Shown here: in pieces, positions 22,417-32,246 of the stretch
Position numbering within the stretch: the stretch's first letter is position 1
Layout: each line of letters begins with the position of its first letter
Assembly (NCBI GenBank): GCA_965644315.1
Contig: CBFFRQ010000018.1
Location: forward strand, 1,054,001-1,118,000
Length of the DNA stretch: 64,000 bases
Direction: 5' to 3'
Origin: Caecitellus pseudoparvulus
Lineage: Eukaryota > Bigyra: Bicosoecida
Position numbers and translations under genes: made by a program
The notes under the pieces: generated by a model
The model's input: the letters and a program-made list of their open reading frames with translations, nothing else
Told to the model about the DNA's origin: nothing
Database searches by the model: none

Positions 22417-23584
22417 ATGAACCGGAACATGTATGACACTGATGCGACGACCTTCTCGCCGGAAGGGCGCTTGTACCAGGTGCAGTACGCAAAGGAGGCG
22501 GTGAACCAGGGCAGCGCGAGCCTGGGTCTCGTGTCCAAGACCCACGCAGTGCTGGTTGGGCTGAAGCGGTGCGTAGTGCATGGCATACAGCTTGCACACT
22601 CTTGTGGCTGTTTATGGGTCCCTCGCTTGGGGAGAAAGGGAACCGCCGCTGCCGCACTTGGCGTGGCAGGCGTCGCTGCACAGCTCGGTCGCGCCTGTGC
22701 GTTGCAGATCTCCGTCGGAGCTGGCTGAGCACCAAAAGAAAGTGTTTCGCATCGATGACCACATGGGGATTGCGATTTCCGGCCTTACGGCGGACGCGCG
22801 CACGCTGTCAAGGTGCGTCACTGGCGTTGCGTTGGCGTTTCATACTGACTGGCGCAGGCGCGGAGGAGCTCCTTTGCCAGTGGAGAGGGAGTGGGCTGGC
22901 CCAGCCCTTGCCACACGTCTGCACATGCTACTTGCACAGGTGGATGCGCACGGAGTGCTTGAACCACAAGTTCACCTTCGGTAGCCGCATGCAAACGGGC
23001 CGCCTCGTGGAGGCGCTGGCTGACAAGCATCAGGAGTGCACACAGTCTTACGTGCGACGCCCGTACGGAGTTGGCCTGCTGGTTGCCGGTTACGACGTGC
23101 GTTCACGTCTCTACAGCGTGCGCTAGCCTGCACGGCACTGCTAAGCTTGCTTCGCTTGATGTCACAGAAGTCAACCGGGCCTCACCTGTACCAGACGGAT
23201 CCTGCGGGTGAGTTTTTCGAGTGGAAGGCCATGGCCATCGGAGCTCGCAGCCAGACGGCCAAGTCGTACCTGGAGAAGCACTTTGAGACCTTCGAGGACG
23301 CAAGCCTTGAGGAGCTCATCCAGCATGGGCTGAAGGCTTTGAACGGCTGCACCGAAGCCGACAAAGAGCTGACAGCTGCAAGCGTCACGATTGCCTTTGT
23401 CGGGGCAGGCACCAAGTTCACCTTGGTCGATGGCGTCGGGGTCGCGCCCTTCCTGCAAACCCTGCACGCTTCCATGGCTGACAGCGCTGGAGCAGCTGAG
23501 GGCAAGGCAGATGCCGAGGGTGATGTGGACTTGACTGCTGCCGCAGAGGGGAAGGGTGATGAAGGTGATGATGTGGACATCTGA
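22417..23584 (+). CDS. PSMA1: 20S proteasome subunit alpha type-1 (alpha6)
   Basis: Exons are 22417..22568, 22708..22812, 22940..23096 and 23168..23584, giving 276 aa; introns are 139, 127 and 71 nt. The N-terminus [29 protein letters not shown] is the alpha-subunit signature (YD, SPEGRL.Q..YA.EAV). [30 protein letters not shown] and [19 protein letters not shown] follow in PSMA1 order. The C-terminal tail is acidic (ending GDEGDDVDI), as in other PSMA1 proteins. It is one of seven alpha-ring subunits forming the gate of the proteasome core and has no catalytic Thr. Length fits the family (about 260-280 aa). Confidence 0.95.
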
Positions 23585-23607
23585 TGACAAGAATGCACCC
23601 GCTCTCC

Positions 23608-24772
23608 TCAGTGCATTGGCAGGGCGGACAGCCACCGGGCTTGGCAAGCCAGGGGGGCATCGCCCCCCGCAGTGACCTCCACGTTGTCCAACGCTGTCAC
23701 TTCATGGCTCTGAGTGAGGTCACCGGTGATGAGAATGCGACTCATGTGGGCCAATGCCTCCACAAAGTCGCACTGGGATGGTTGGAACCACTCCTCGATG
23801 GAGGACCGCGGGTCTTGCTTCCAGTTAGCTTCGTCAAGAGGCAACGCAACTTGCAGCACGCCCTTGTCAAACATGTACCCGATCGTGTCCATGAACACCC
23901 CCATTCGAGTGCCTTGGCCGTTTCCGCACGAATCACACTCAATCAAGACAGCAGGGACGCCGGTGTTCATCGCATGTGGAGCCCTGCTGCCTGCAGGCAG
24001 CGCGATGGTGAAGCGCAGGTGCCCCCCGTACGCTAGAGCGAAGTTCCCCTGGAACTTGGGGGGTGAGTGGAAGGCCCACAGGTGTCCATCGTGCTTCTCC
24101 GAGCCGTGGGTGTGCACTTGGCCCTCCTCTCCCAAAACGTAGCCCGCCATGTTGTCTAGGGTGTACGGCATGTGTTTCAACCCCCCGGAGGCCTGCACCC
24201 CAGCACGCTGTCCATTACGTACAATGGACCAGCCATCCACCCCCTCGTCAAATCTGCTGGCCACAAGCACTCGGCTGGACGAAAGGAGCCAGGCCATGCC
24301 TGGCTCGCTCACGGCCGTGGAATCTTCGACGGTGTAGAGGATGCTCCCCCACGGCATCTCGCGGGGCTCCCTGCCGTCGACCATTGTCACTGCGAAACGG
24401 GCCTTCTCATCCAGAACTTTCACGCCTGAGCCATCCTGCTCCAGCAGCTCCCCCGCCATGGGCTCGTACCCGTGAACGCCGTACACCTGCGACAGCTGGC
24501 TCAAGTACCCAGCAGTCAGGTTCCAGCTCAGCAACCTCGTGACAAGGTGGTCTCCGTCCCAATCAAGCCCTGCCAGCGCCACCTCCGTGACCTGACCAGC
24601 TGGCAGCGTGATTGCCCTCAGCGGCGCGATGGGGCCTGTGTACAAGAGGGGTCTCCTATGTGCCCCAGACGGGCAGCAGGCGGTGGGCTCTGGCACACGC
24701 ACGACTTTCCCCGGCAGCCAGAGACCAGCAGAGAAGGGTCGCTAGTGTGAATGCGGCATGCCGGGCCAACAT
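23608..24772 (-). CDS. secreted protein with laminin IV (laminin B) domain
   Basis: Exons are 24772..24703 and 24635..23608, giving 365 aa. The 67-nt intron (donor GTGCGT, acceptor ACACAG) puts a signal peptide, MLARHAAFTLATLLCWSLAAGES, in frame with the long exon. Residues ~25-150 look like a cadherin/Ig-like beta sandwich (VTEVALAGLDWDGDHL, later WGSILYTVEDS). Residues ~155-345 match a laminin IV domain: FDEGVDGWSI, then DGHLWAFHSPPKFQGNF, AYGGHLRFTI and finally ILITGDLTQ with ALDNVEVT. No C-terminal membrane segment is visible, so it is likely released or wall/matrix associated. The 3' end is 24 bp from PSMA1's stop. Partner and substrate are unknown. Confidence 0.75.
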
Positions 24773-24975
24773 CTTGCTGCATGAAACACCGCACCCGAAA
24801 CGCAGCAACAGCTGCTCCAATAGGCCAGTTGCACAGCGTCAGGGGCCCCTGTAGCCCGGTGTGCGCGACAGGAGGAGTGAATTTTGTGTAAACACTCGAC
24901 TTGGTGACTTCGTTGTGTCCCAGATTTGATGCAATGCGGGGAGTGCTCCTTGCAATCCGTCACTGGAGGATGGCC

Positions 24976-25313
24976 CACTAGTAATTTGCAAGTTCAAAGT
25001 GTTTTTTACTAAGTGAGAATCTTGTACTAGTGCGAAGACAATGAAAAAATATCGTGCTAGTGTGAGCATGAGGGTCAGTGCGCATGCAGTCAGCTGTGCT
25101 AGTGTCAAGTCCGTGCTAGTGAAGTGCTTGAAAGCCGCAGAGGCGATGTGAAATACTAGTGTGCTTGGGGTTTGCCAAAACTGCACATCACCCTGTTCAC
25201 TAGGGGTGGGTTGTGCGCTAGTGCGTTAGACCTGTCCGAAGCGTCACTAGTGTGAGCGCGGTAGGCAGGATTCACGAGGGCCAGCTGTACTAGTGAGGGG
25301 AGCTGTACTAGTG
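24976..25313 (+). repeat. left cluster of CTAGTG motifs (11 copies)
   Basis: The core CTAGT preceded by A or G and usually followed by G occurs at 24976, 25026, 25056, 25098, 25115, 25155, 25217, 25245, 25289 and 25307, plus a variant CACTAGG at 25198. Start-to-start spacing is irregular (17-50 bp) and the sequence between copies is unrelated. Nearly all copies read CTAGTG on the plus strand. Confidence 0.85.
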
Positions 25314-26725
25314 CAGAAGCATGCCCGAGCTAACGCTGCGGGAGGAGCAGACCTCCCTCGTACACACACCAATAAACACAATGTTGGTGCAGTCTTCGAC
25401 TCTGTGTGCCATCTTCATCGTTGTCTCACGACTACTACGGCTTTTGTTTGGACCATGATCATGCTGTCGGGCTAGGAGGAGCCCTGCGTCGAAAGGCGTG
25501 GCGTTTCGCCCCTGTCTAACGGCTCCAGCCAAACCTCACCCGTGTGGGACCGGGCAGGGCTCACACCAGGTCCCCGGCCCCTGGAAAACCTACCATGACT
25601 TAAGTTCAGGTTTTTCTGGCCCTGGTGCGTTGTGGTGGGCTTGTGATAGCGGTGTTGGACGGCTTCGCCATGGTGCAGTGTGTGGCGCGGTCAGCCTCGC
25701 CAGGCGTGCCGTCACAAGACAAGCTCAGTGCATTGACAAGGGCAGCGCGGGAAGACGCAAGCGCTGAAAGATGGTCTGTCTGTGCTGCAACATGGCGCTC
25801 CTCGTGGCAGCCAGCGTGTGGCGCTGAGCTCCCACAAGCTCAGTGCTGCCGCGCGGTGATCGATGGCGCAGCCAGAGGGGAAGTGGGTCATCATCCGGCT
25901 CCTCTGTAAGTGTGCCCCTCCACTTCTGTGGGGTGAACCACTGCTGGAGCGATGAGAGCACTACCACTCACTGCGTTTGCTGCAGGTGCGAGCACCTAGC
26001 TTGACCACGACCCAGCCTTCTTCGAGGTATCCTCCGGGACTCCGAGTACCACTACGGCCGGGAGCCCAAGGTGTGCATGAGTGTGCGTCTAGACCCGCTT
26101 GGGCGACGCTGTGCCCGAACGCTGCTTCCTCATGCATTTTCTTTGTACCTCAGGCCGAGAGGGGTAAACAAAGGGCCAATTGATCGAGGCATCGCCTGCG
26201 CTTGTGAGTAGGCAGCATTTCCCGTGGGACAGTCGTCAATCATGACACCACCAAGGCCGTTCTCAAACGCAGTGGACCCGAGGACTCCAGTACCGGCTCC
26301 CATTTCAGCACCAGCTTCAGGCAGTTGGAGGTGGCCCTTCGTGGCTCAGAAGATGTGGCACAAGGAGCCCTGCTGTCTTCGGCGGTTGGAGGCTGCGGAA
26401 AACGCTGCCGTTATCTGCTTGTACGCCAAGAACAAGCCGTGGGTGGCTGATTGTGCGGACCTAAGCAGCCTGATCGATGACGACAAGGTGCATTTGTGCT
26501 ATATGTTGGTCATGGCGTGGACATCGTCGCGCATGAAGCATCCAGTGCAGACAGAGATGGCAGAGCTTGTGTGCAAAATTTTGGCCAAGACAGCCTGAAA
26601 CTCCCTCCCTCCGCCTGGCGCCGAAGCATCCGAGCTGAAGCTCTTGCAGTGTTTCAAGGCTTTCCTGTTGCATTCCCATGCATTCGATTCACAACAGACC
26701 GGCCAGGCTGCGCTTGCGAAGAATG
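25314..26725. other. gene-poor interval between the two CTAGTG clusters
   Basis: About 1.4 kb with no recognised gene. It holds one moderately convincing open frame (26242-26598) and a short ATG frame at 25863 followed by a GTAAGT donor that I could not extend through a plausible second exon. No tRNA, rRNA or transposase was seen. Confidence 0.4.
26242..26598 (+). CDS. possible small protein, 118 aa, unrecognised
   Basis: The ATG-started frame lies inside the interval bracketed by the CTAGTG clusters. The N-terminal ~35 residues are Pro/Ser-rich. The rest (MWHKEPCCLRRLEAAENAAVICLYAKNKPW onward) has mixed, protein-like composition with plausible helices and ends VCKILAKTA. No homology is recognised and no intron is needed. 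It could be a real small gene, an exon of a larger one, or chance. Confidence 0.3.
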   Translation: MTPPRPFSNAVDPRTPVPAPISAPASGSWRWPFVAQKMWHKEPCCLRRLEAAENAAVICLYAKNKPWVADCADLSSLIDDDKVHLCYMLVMAWTSSRMKHPVQTEMAELVCKILAKTA

Positions 26726-26905
26726 CACTACTAGGAAAAAATCCACCTATTCGAGGCGCTAGTAGTGCACTGGGCAGCCCTCCGCACTAGTAGCGCGGCA
26801 GCCAGCGAAGTTTACTAGTACAGATCCCACCACCCCCGCTCACTAGCGTGCTTCTGGGCATGCATTCTCACTAGCATCGCAGTCGCCCCACTCACTTCAC
26901 TAGCG
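26726..26905 (-). repeat. right cluster of CACTAG motifs (7 copies), inverted relative to the left cluster
   Basis: Copies containing CTAG occur near 26731, 26760, 26785, 26814, 26841, 26869 and 26898. The last copies read CACTAGC on the plus strand, i.e. GCTAGTG on the minus strand. Orientation is thus mostly opposite to the left cluster. A T-rich end follows at about 26918-26933. Confidence 0.8.
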
Positions 26906-26933
26906 CAAAATTGAGCTCTAGAAAAAAAGCACT

Positions 26934-27384
26934 CGTCAAACTCTCCTTACAGAGCGCTCTCAGGTATGGATACCTGCTGGGGAGTGGCGGCGGCGCGCTT
27001 CTCGGGCAGTGTGTGCCGCCCCAGCCTCACTACGTGGCAAAGGTGTTGGCTAAAATTTACCTGCCCTTCGAAACACGTCCTAGAGAACATGCTACCTCTC
27101 ACTCTGCTCTTTGTGGTTGTCTCAAGTCCGTTCTTGTCGACGTTTTCAAGCCTGAGGTAGTGGGCCACGCAAGCAGCACCAATCGTTTGGAACCCTGCAG
27201 CTCCCGAATCAGGCCGCTTTCCCGCCTTTTGGGAACCGACCCGCCGGTTCGTGCTTAGCTCCAGTCGTACAACCTGCTTCACGCGCCTCCTCCTGGCTGT
27301 GGCCGTCCCCTTGCATCAGGGGCAGCTTGCTACTTGCAAGAAACGTGCGCCAAGCTAGCAGCGCCAACACGCGCTCCCAACGCC
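26934..27384. other. intergenic upstream of the Ser-rich protein gene, nothing recognised
   Basis: Roughly 450 bp from the right CTAG cluster to the start codon at 27385. No supported gene or repeat was found. It presumably contains the promoter of the downstream gene. Confidence 0.35.
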
Positions 27385-30300
27385 ATGGCAGCGCGAGATC
27401 CTTCTCCGGACATCTCGAGCTGCTCCCGAAGTATTCGATCTTTACCACCCTCGCCACGAGTGTCCAGTGTAGCGCGGTCTGCGTCCACTTCACCACATGT
27501 GAGCTTGCTTGCGGGAGCTGGTGTGCCTCCGCCCGGCATGTCCATTCGAGCCCCAAGTGCTGAGAGAAGCCAGGCCTCTGGAGGCGCTGCAAGCATGGGG
27601 CTCAGGTCCCCCATCCAATCATCTGGCTCGGGGCTGGCTACAGCGCACAGTGCGAGTGTCCCTGTCTTGCCAGGTGCAAGTGGGGCACGAGTTCATTCCG
27701 GGCCTTCCCACGGCACTGGCAATGTTGCACGCAGCAGCTGGACACGGGTGGATGCTGGGCTTACCAGGCGGTTTTCTGCCCACTCCACCTCTGACAGTGA
27801 CGAGGAGGAGGGCTTCCTGGCACATGTTGGCATTCCACCCCAGCACGAGGCAGGCGGCAAGCCTCTCGGAGGTTTAGAGCCGGGGCCAAGAACGAGCTCC
27901 ACGGCCCTGGAATGGGACGAGGGGGATGCTCCCCACCACACAAGGAAGCCGGGAGGGTATGCGAGCTCCACATCCGCCTCGTTTCACGGCGCCCTGGGAG
28001 GCGGCGCCGACAGCGCCACTTCCCGACGGGGCTTCACCGTGACGCCTTCGCCGGCCCACCTCGCGCCGTCCACACAGCCCTTCGGGCACGCAATGGCGTC
28101 TGACGCGTATTCCCCGCTCAGTGCAAGCCTGCCGCCACCCCCTTCCTTTGCGAAGCACCAAGCCAGTGCTACTGCAGAGCTGCCTTCGGACGGTGGCGCT
28201 TCCCGCAATCGGCGCAGGTCACAGTCCGCAACGACTCCCCCCAACCCGGCCACACTTTCTTCCCAGGCCCGCCGACGAGGGAGCGCAACAGTGCGATCCA
28301 GCAGCTCGCTGGCCGCCCCACCGAAAGACACTGATGCTGCTCGGCCTACGCCACGCCTGCACGACAGCTCGCTGTCCTTGCGCCTCATGCACGCATTGAG
28401 CCACACAAGCTTGAGTCGGGACGGCACACCGACCGCATGGAAGGCGCCACCTGCATCTCCGACAGGCGCTCGGAGGCCGGTGCATGCGAAGGCGGTAAAG
28501 CGCCCTGCGCGGGGCAAGCAGGGCGGCGGCTCCAAGTGCGCGAAACCGCGCGCCGCCAGCTCTTGGCAGGTGGTTCCCATTCCGCGCCCCAGGCCCGTGC
28601 ACGACTCTCAAGGGACTGCTGAACTCCCTGACAGGCCCCATTGCCACCGTAAACGTTCAGCCTCAGGCGGCTCGGCTGTGACATCCATCTTGAGCCAAGT
28701 CAATGATGACTCAAACACCGCTCCAGACGCGGACCTGGAGCGCGCCCTGCTTGGGGAGGACGGCGCTTGGCGAGACATTTCCAAGTCTTCAGATCGTGAA
28801 GAAGAGTCAGCTTCGGTCCTGGACACAGCGCGGCTGGCTCAACTTACCCAGGCAGCGTCCATTGCTGCGAGGCCAGGCAGCGTGAAGCCTTCAAGCAGCC
28901 GAGCTGACCTCCCCAGCAAGCGCAGCCTGTCTGGTCCAACTGTCCGGGGCAGCACAAGAACCCGGCGCACACGCAAGGCGCAATCCCGCACGGGGTCCCG
29001 CAAGAAGCCGCCCACTGGGAGTGTGATGACGGCGGCGTCCGAGCGGCGCCACGCTTCGACCGGCTCACCGGCCGTGTCGCGCAGCGGCGGGTCCCCCCAC
29101 GGCACGGGTCCGCCGACTCCCCGAGCTCGCAGGACAGATGGTGCCTGTGCGCCCCATTCGAAGATGTTCAAGTCCAGCTCTCGCCAAGAGGCCTCCAGTG
29201 CCGGGCTGTCGGATCGGGAGCGGACGGCTGAGGGAGCTGCGCAGTCAGATGCAGATGCGCCTGGCAGTTCCCGCAGGCCACCCGCCATGCAGCACATGTA
29301 CCAAGGTCTCCCCGTGTTCCCCATGCCCGCCCACGCGCTGCCGAGTGAATGGCGTGCTGATGCAGCTTTGGCGCCGGTGCACGTGCCTTGCGCCCCCGCG
29401 CAGCTACAAGGGCTGCAGGCAGTGCCAGAAGAACCCGGGGCGCACGGCCCTCTGCCTCACTTGGCAGGTCCTTCGTGGGAGCTCAGCCATGCCGCTGGTT
29501 TGCCCCGTCGAACCCCCTCAGACTCGCACAGCCACATCTCAGCGTTCTCGGAAATGTCCAACACTGCGCGTTCTGCCTTGAGCCAAACCTCTGCGTTTGG
29601 TTCCTGGGCGAACTCGACAGTGGGTTCTTTCGGCGAAGCGTTTGTAGGCGAGTCAGCCTCAACGGGGCCCAAGGCGCGTGGCCTGGACCGAGACAGGCGC
29701 GCACGCACAGGCTCCCGGCGCTCCTCAAAAGGGTCCAGGCGCAGGCGCGCGTCGGCCCAGTCGCGTCACTCTGGAGCTTCTGCTGGCGACCATAGCCGGG
29801 CATCTCGTCTGACCGCGAGTGGCCGATCCAGTCGGAGTTCTGGCGTGCGGCGCCGCCCTCGTAAGGCAGACCTGTTCCCAGAAGGCGCTTCGCGCGACGC
29901 GTCTGGCAGAGTGGAAGGTGATGCCGGCGGCATGTCGAAAGTCAAGCGGCAGTGGCAGCGCATGCAAGAGGAAACACGCAATAGCTTGGCTGCACAAGTT
30001 GCGCACAGGGCGGCCTTCAACCCCGCACAGGAAGTTTCTGACCTGGTCTTCTCCAAGGAGTCCGGGCAGCTACCTGGTATCGGCCACCTGCAGCACACCC
30101 ACCCAAGCTCTGGCGCTCACTTGCCAGCAGCCCCACGGCCCATTCAGCATGCATTGCTCTCTGCTCCATCTTCCCCTAGGCAGAGCCCACCCCAGTCCAC
30201 GTCAGAGGCTGGCAGCTTGGCTCACGCTGCAGCCCGCCCCCAGCGCAAGGTCCCTCGAAAAGCTCCGAAAAAGAAACGATCTGGCGTGCCGTCATCGTCA

Positions 30301-31110
30301 AGCAGCACTGCCGGACGGTCCCAGGCTTCAAAAGCAGCTTCCAGCGCGTCCAGCCGCCGCAAGAAGAAGTCGGGGGTCAAGGGGGGGCGCAAGCGAGAGG
30401 CAGCGCAGAATGCCGACTCTTCTCCGTCGATCCACGGTAAGGTTGGCTTCTACCCGAGAACAGCTTTCATGGCACCGGCTTCCGCAGCGCTCCACTTCAC
30501 GGGGCACTACGCTTTTACTCCCAGCGGCGCTCAAGTCATGCTCATGAAGCATGCCAGTGGAGGGATGTGCTGGGTTCCGCTTCCCTACGCTTCAGTCGGC
30601 ATGCCCTTCACACGGCATGCAGCCAGCGAAAGGGTTGACTCGCTGCAGGGCTCTGGGGACGTGTCTGCATACCAGAGTGGGCCCGAGCTGTCCGTCCTCA
30701 CCGAAAGCCAAGATGGCATGGCGGATCCTGCGTCCGGATCCTGGTCAGATGATTCAACGTCTGCTTTGCGGAAGCGTGGCGCAGTGCCACCGCCACCACC
30801 GGCACAGGATACACCGTCTGGCCAGCTGTCAGGATCAGGCGGGCCAGGTGGGCTGCTGCGGGCACCGCCGTGCCCCTCCCCAGCAGCGATAGCCACAACA
30901 GCCCACCACGCTGCACAGCACCTCCCCGCGCGCCGTGCGGCTCCGACGGGGGAGCCAGCGGCTCTGCCCCCAAGTCAGCTGGCGATTGTGACTGCGGCCT
31001 CGGTTTTGAGCACCAACTCCATAACCTCCATTCCAACCTCCCCACACAGCACGTCTGCTGCGTCGCTGTCAGCGTTCAGTTCCACTGGGCGGCGCCACAG
31101 CCGCTCTTAG
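27385..31110 (+). CDS. Ser/Arg/Pro-rich, largely disordered protein, unrecognised
   Basis: A single exon encodes 1,241 aa from the ATG at 27385 (context CGCCATGGC). The open frame upstream has no ATG. Composition is Ser-, Ala-, Pro- and Arg-rich with many basic clusters (RRKKKSGVKGGRKRE, KKKR, RRRRAS), giving many potential Ser phosphorylation sites. One more ordered block lies near residues 1015-1080 (HGKVGFYPRTAFMAPASAA onward). No catalytic domain is seen. A scaffold, microtubule- or RNA-associated protein is conceivable but not shown. Its stop codon overlaps the stop of the convergent TMUB-like gene by 4 nt. Confidence 0.7.
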   Translation: MAARDPSPDISSCSRSIRSLPPSPRVSSVARSASTSPHVSLLAGAGVPPPGMSIRAPSAERSQASGGAASMGLRSPIQSSGSGLATAHSASVPVLPGASGARVHSGPSHGTGNVARSSWTRVDAGLTRRFSAHSTSDSDEEEGFLAHVGIPPQHEAGGKPLGGLEPGPRTSSTALEWDEGDAPHHTRKPGGYASSTSASFHGALGGGADSATSRRGFTVTPSPAHLAPSTQPFGHAMASDAYSPLSASLPPPPSFAKHQASATAELPSDGGASRNRRRSQSATTPPNPATLSSQARRRGSATVRSSSSLAAPPKDTDAARPTPRLHDSSLSLRLMHALSHTSLSRDGTPTAWKAPPASPTGARRPVHAKAVKRPARGKQGGGSKCAKPRAASSWQVVPIPRPRPVHDSQGTAELPDRPHCHRKRSASGGSAVTSILSQVNDDSNTAPDADLERALLGEDGAWRDISKSSDREEESASVLDTARLAQLTQAASIAARPGSVKPSSSRADLPSKRSLSGPTVRGSTRTRRTRKAQSRTGSRKKPPTGSVMTAASERRHASTGSPAVSRSGGSPHGTGPPTPRARRTDGACAPHSKMFKSSSRQEASSAGLSDRERTAEGAAQSDADAPGSSRRPPAMQHMYQGLPVFPMPAHALPSEWRADAALAPVHVPCAPAQLQGLQAVPEEPGAHGPLPHLAGPSWELSHAAGLPRRTPSDSHSHISAFSEMSNTARSALSQTSAFGSWANSTVGSFGEAFVGESASTGPKARGLDRDRRARTGSRRSSKGSRRRRASAQSRHSGASAGDHSRASRLTASGRSSRSSGVRRRPRKADLFPEGASRDASGRVEGDAGGMSKVKRQWQRMQEETRNSLAAQVAHRAAFNPAQEVSDLVFSKESGQLPGIGHLQHTHPSSGAHLPAAPRPIQHALLSAPSSPRQSPPQSTSEAGSLAHAAARPQRKVPRKAPKKKRSGVPSSSSSTAGRSQASKAASSASSRRKKKSGVKGGRKREAAQNADSSPSIHGKVGFYPRTAFMAPASAALHFTGHYAFTPSGAQVMLMKHASGGMCWVPLPYASVGMPFTRHAASERVDSLQGSGDVSAYQSGPELSVLTESQDGMADPASGSWSDDSTSALRKRGAVPPPPPAQDTPSGQLSGSGGPGGLLRAPPCPSPAAIATTAHHAAQHLPARRAAPTGEPAALPPSQLAIVTAASVLSTNSITSIPTSPHSTSAASLSAFSSTGRRHSRS

Positions 31111-31805
31111 GGTGCCCAAGTGCGGGGACGAAAAGCGAGCACGGCGAGGGTCAGCAGCCCCAGCAGGACACGGGAGCTGGTGTTCACCAGTTGCGGAGAG
31201 AAGAATATCATGGCCCACACAATACAAAGAAAGGCAATGATGACGAGCATGAGCACCGTCCCTGGCCGCAATGGTGGTTGTAGTGGGGCGGGAGGCTGGT
31301 CCTGCGCCGGGCTTGCTGCAGGTGGAGCTGACGCTGCTCGAGAAAGAACAGCGTGCAGGGTCGCTTCAGCGGTATCTGGAGGAATGTCTAGGCAATCCGA
31401 AGCCCCGTGCACCCTTCCATTGTACACAAGTCGGACACGACGACCACTTTGCACCTCAGCTTCCAGCAGGGTCGACAGCACGGCCTCCACTTGAACTGGC
31501 CTTGCGAATGTCGCGGTCCTGCATTCCTCCCCAAGCCTGACCGTGACCAGCACTTGTTGTCCTCCAACAGACTCGGGGCCTGTGCCCATTCTCCTCCGGC
31601 GAAGTGTCTCATCGTGCTGGGGTTCAGCTGCGTGCTCCCCACCAGTTGATGCAGATTCGCCCGCATCACAAGGCGCTGCAGCAGTTTGGGGGCTCCGAGA
31701 GAGGCTTAGGCCAGCGAGCGCATATGAAATAAGAAATGAAGCTGTGATGACCACAAAAAGCAGGCTGGCAGCGGCCTCAAGGTGGTAGTACGCCCCGTCG
31801 TCCAT
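31107..31805 (-). CDS. TMUB-like transmembrane ubiquitin-like protein
   Basis: A single exon encodes 232 aa from the ATG at 31805. Layout: one N-terminal hydrophobic segment (about 10-32), a polar linker, a ubiquitin-like domain (about 84-160, with VLVTVRLG, RVRLVYNGRVHG and ATLHAVLS), a Pro-rich linker, then two C-terminal hydrophobic segments (about 182-200 and 212-225). This N-TM / Ubl / 2-TM order is that of TMUB1/TMUB2, which act at the ER in protein degradation and trafficking. It has no C-terminal GG, so it is not a conjugated modifier. Family assignment is from architecture and the Y(N/S)GR motif. Confidence 0.7.
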   Translation of the reverse strand: MDDGAYYHLEAAASLLFVVITASFLISYALAGLSLSRSPQTAAAPCDAGESASTGGEHAAEPQHDETLRRRRMGTGPESVGGQQVLVTVRLGEECRTATFARPVQVEAVLSTLLEAEVQSGRRVRLVYNGRVHGASDCLDIPPDTAEATLHAVLSRAASAPPAASPAQDQPPAPLQPPLRPGTVLMLVIIAFLCIVWAMIFFSPQLVNTSSRVLLGLLTLAVLAFRPRTWAP

Positions 31806-32246
31806 GACGGAGCGTGACAATGAAACGCAGCCGAAACAGCACCTGCTCCAATCAGTCGGCGCGCAATAAGCGGGTGGGTGCAGGGGTATGCCCAGGCACG
31901 GCACCCTCCTCTTAACGAGTTGCTGTGGATTTAGTCCCGCACAGGTTCTGAACTTCACCTACTTCGGCACGACCCTCTCTCACAGGTGGCCTGACACACT
32001 TGCTCATCATGTCGGCGCGCCTGGCAAAACGAAAAACTTGCGCTGCCACGACCTGGGTGCCAAGCAGGTTTACAACGGAGAGCAGCCTGCTGTAGTCGTT
32101 TTTCACTGAGGGTGTACCCTTTGCCGGTTGTGCTAGCGGTGCGGCCGGGTCGGGAGTACAACAGAGTCACTATCCCGCCAAGGAGGGGCTTAAGAGGCGC
32201 CCCTTTTGCCGAGTGCTAGCGGAAGATTTGAGCGAAAAGCTTTTGA
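31806..32246. promoter_or_regulatory. 441-bp divergent intergenic region, TMUB-like / giant receptor
   Basis: Lies between start codons at 31805 (-) and 32247 (+). It contains two copies of GTGCTAGCGG about 85 bp apart (near 32128 and 32212). Between them is a GC-rich partial inverted repeat near 32185-32206 (AGGGGC and GCCCCT arms). A promoter role is inferred from position. Confidence 0.4.

Noticed and set aside
25863-26200. Small split gene: ATG frame MAQPEGKWVIIRLL with GTAAGT donor at 25906 and a TGCAG acceptor at 25985, loosely like mitochondrial bL33
   Set aside because: The obvious acceptor gives an in-frame stop after four codons, and the alternative acceptors give low-quality protein. 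No convincing continuation was found.
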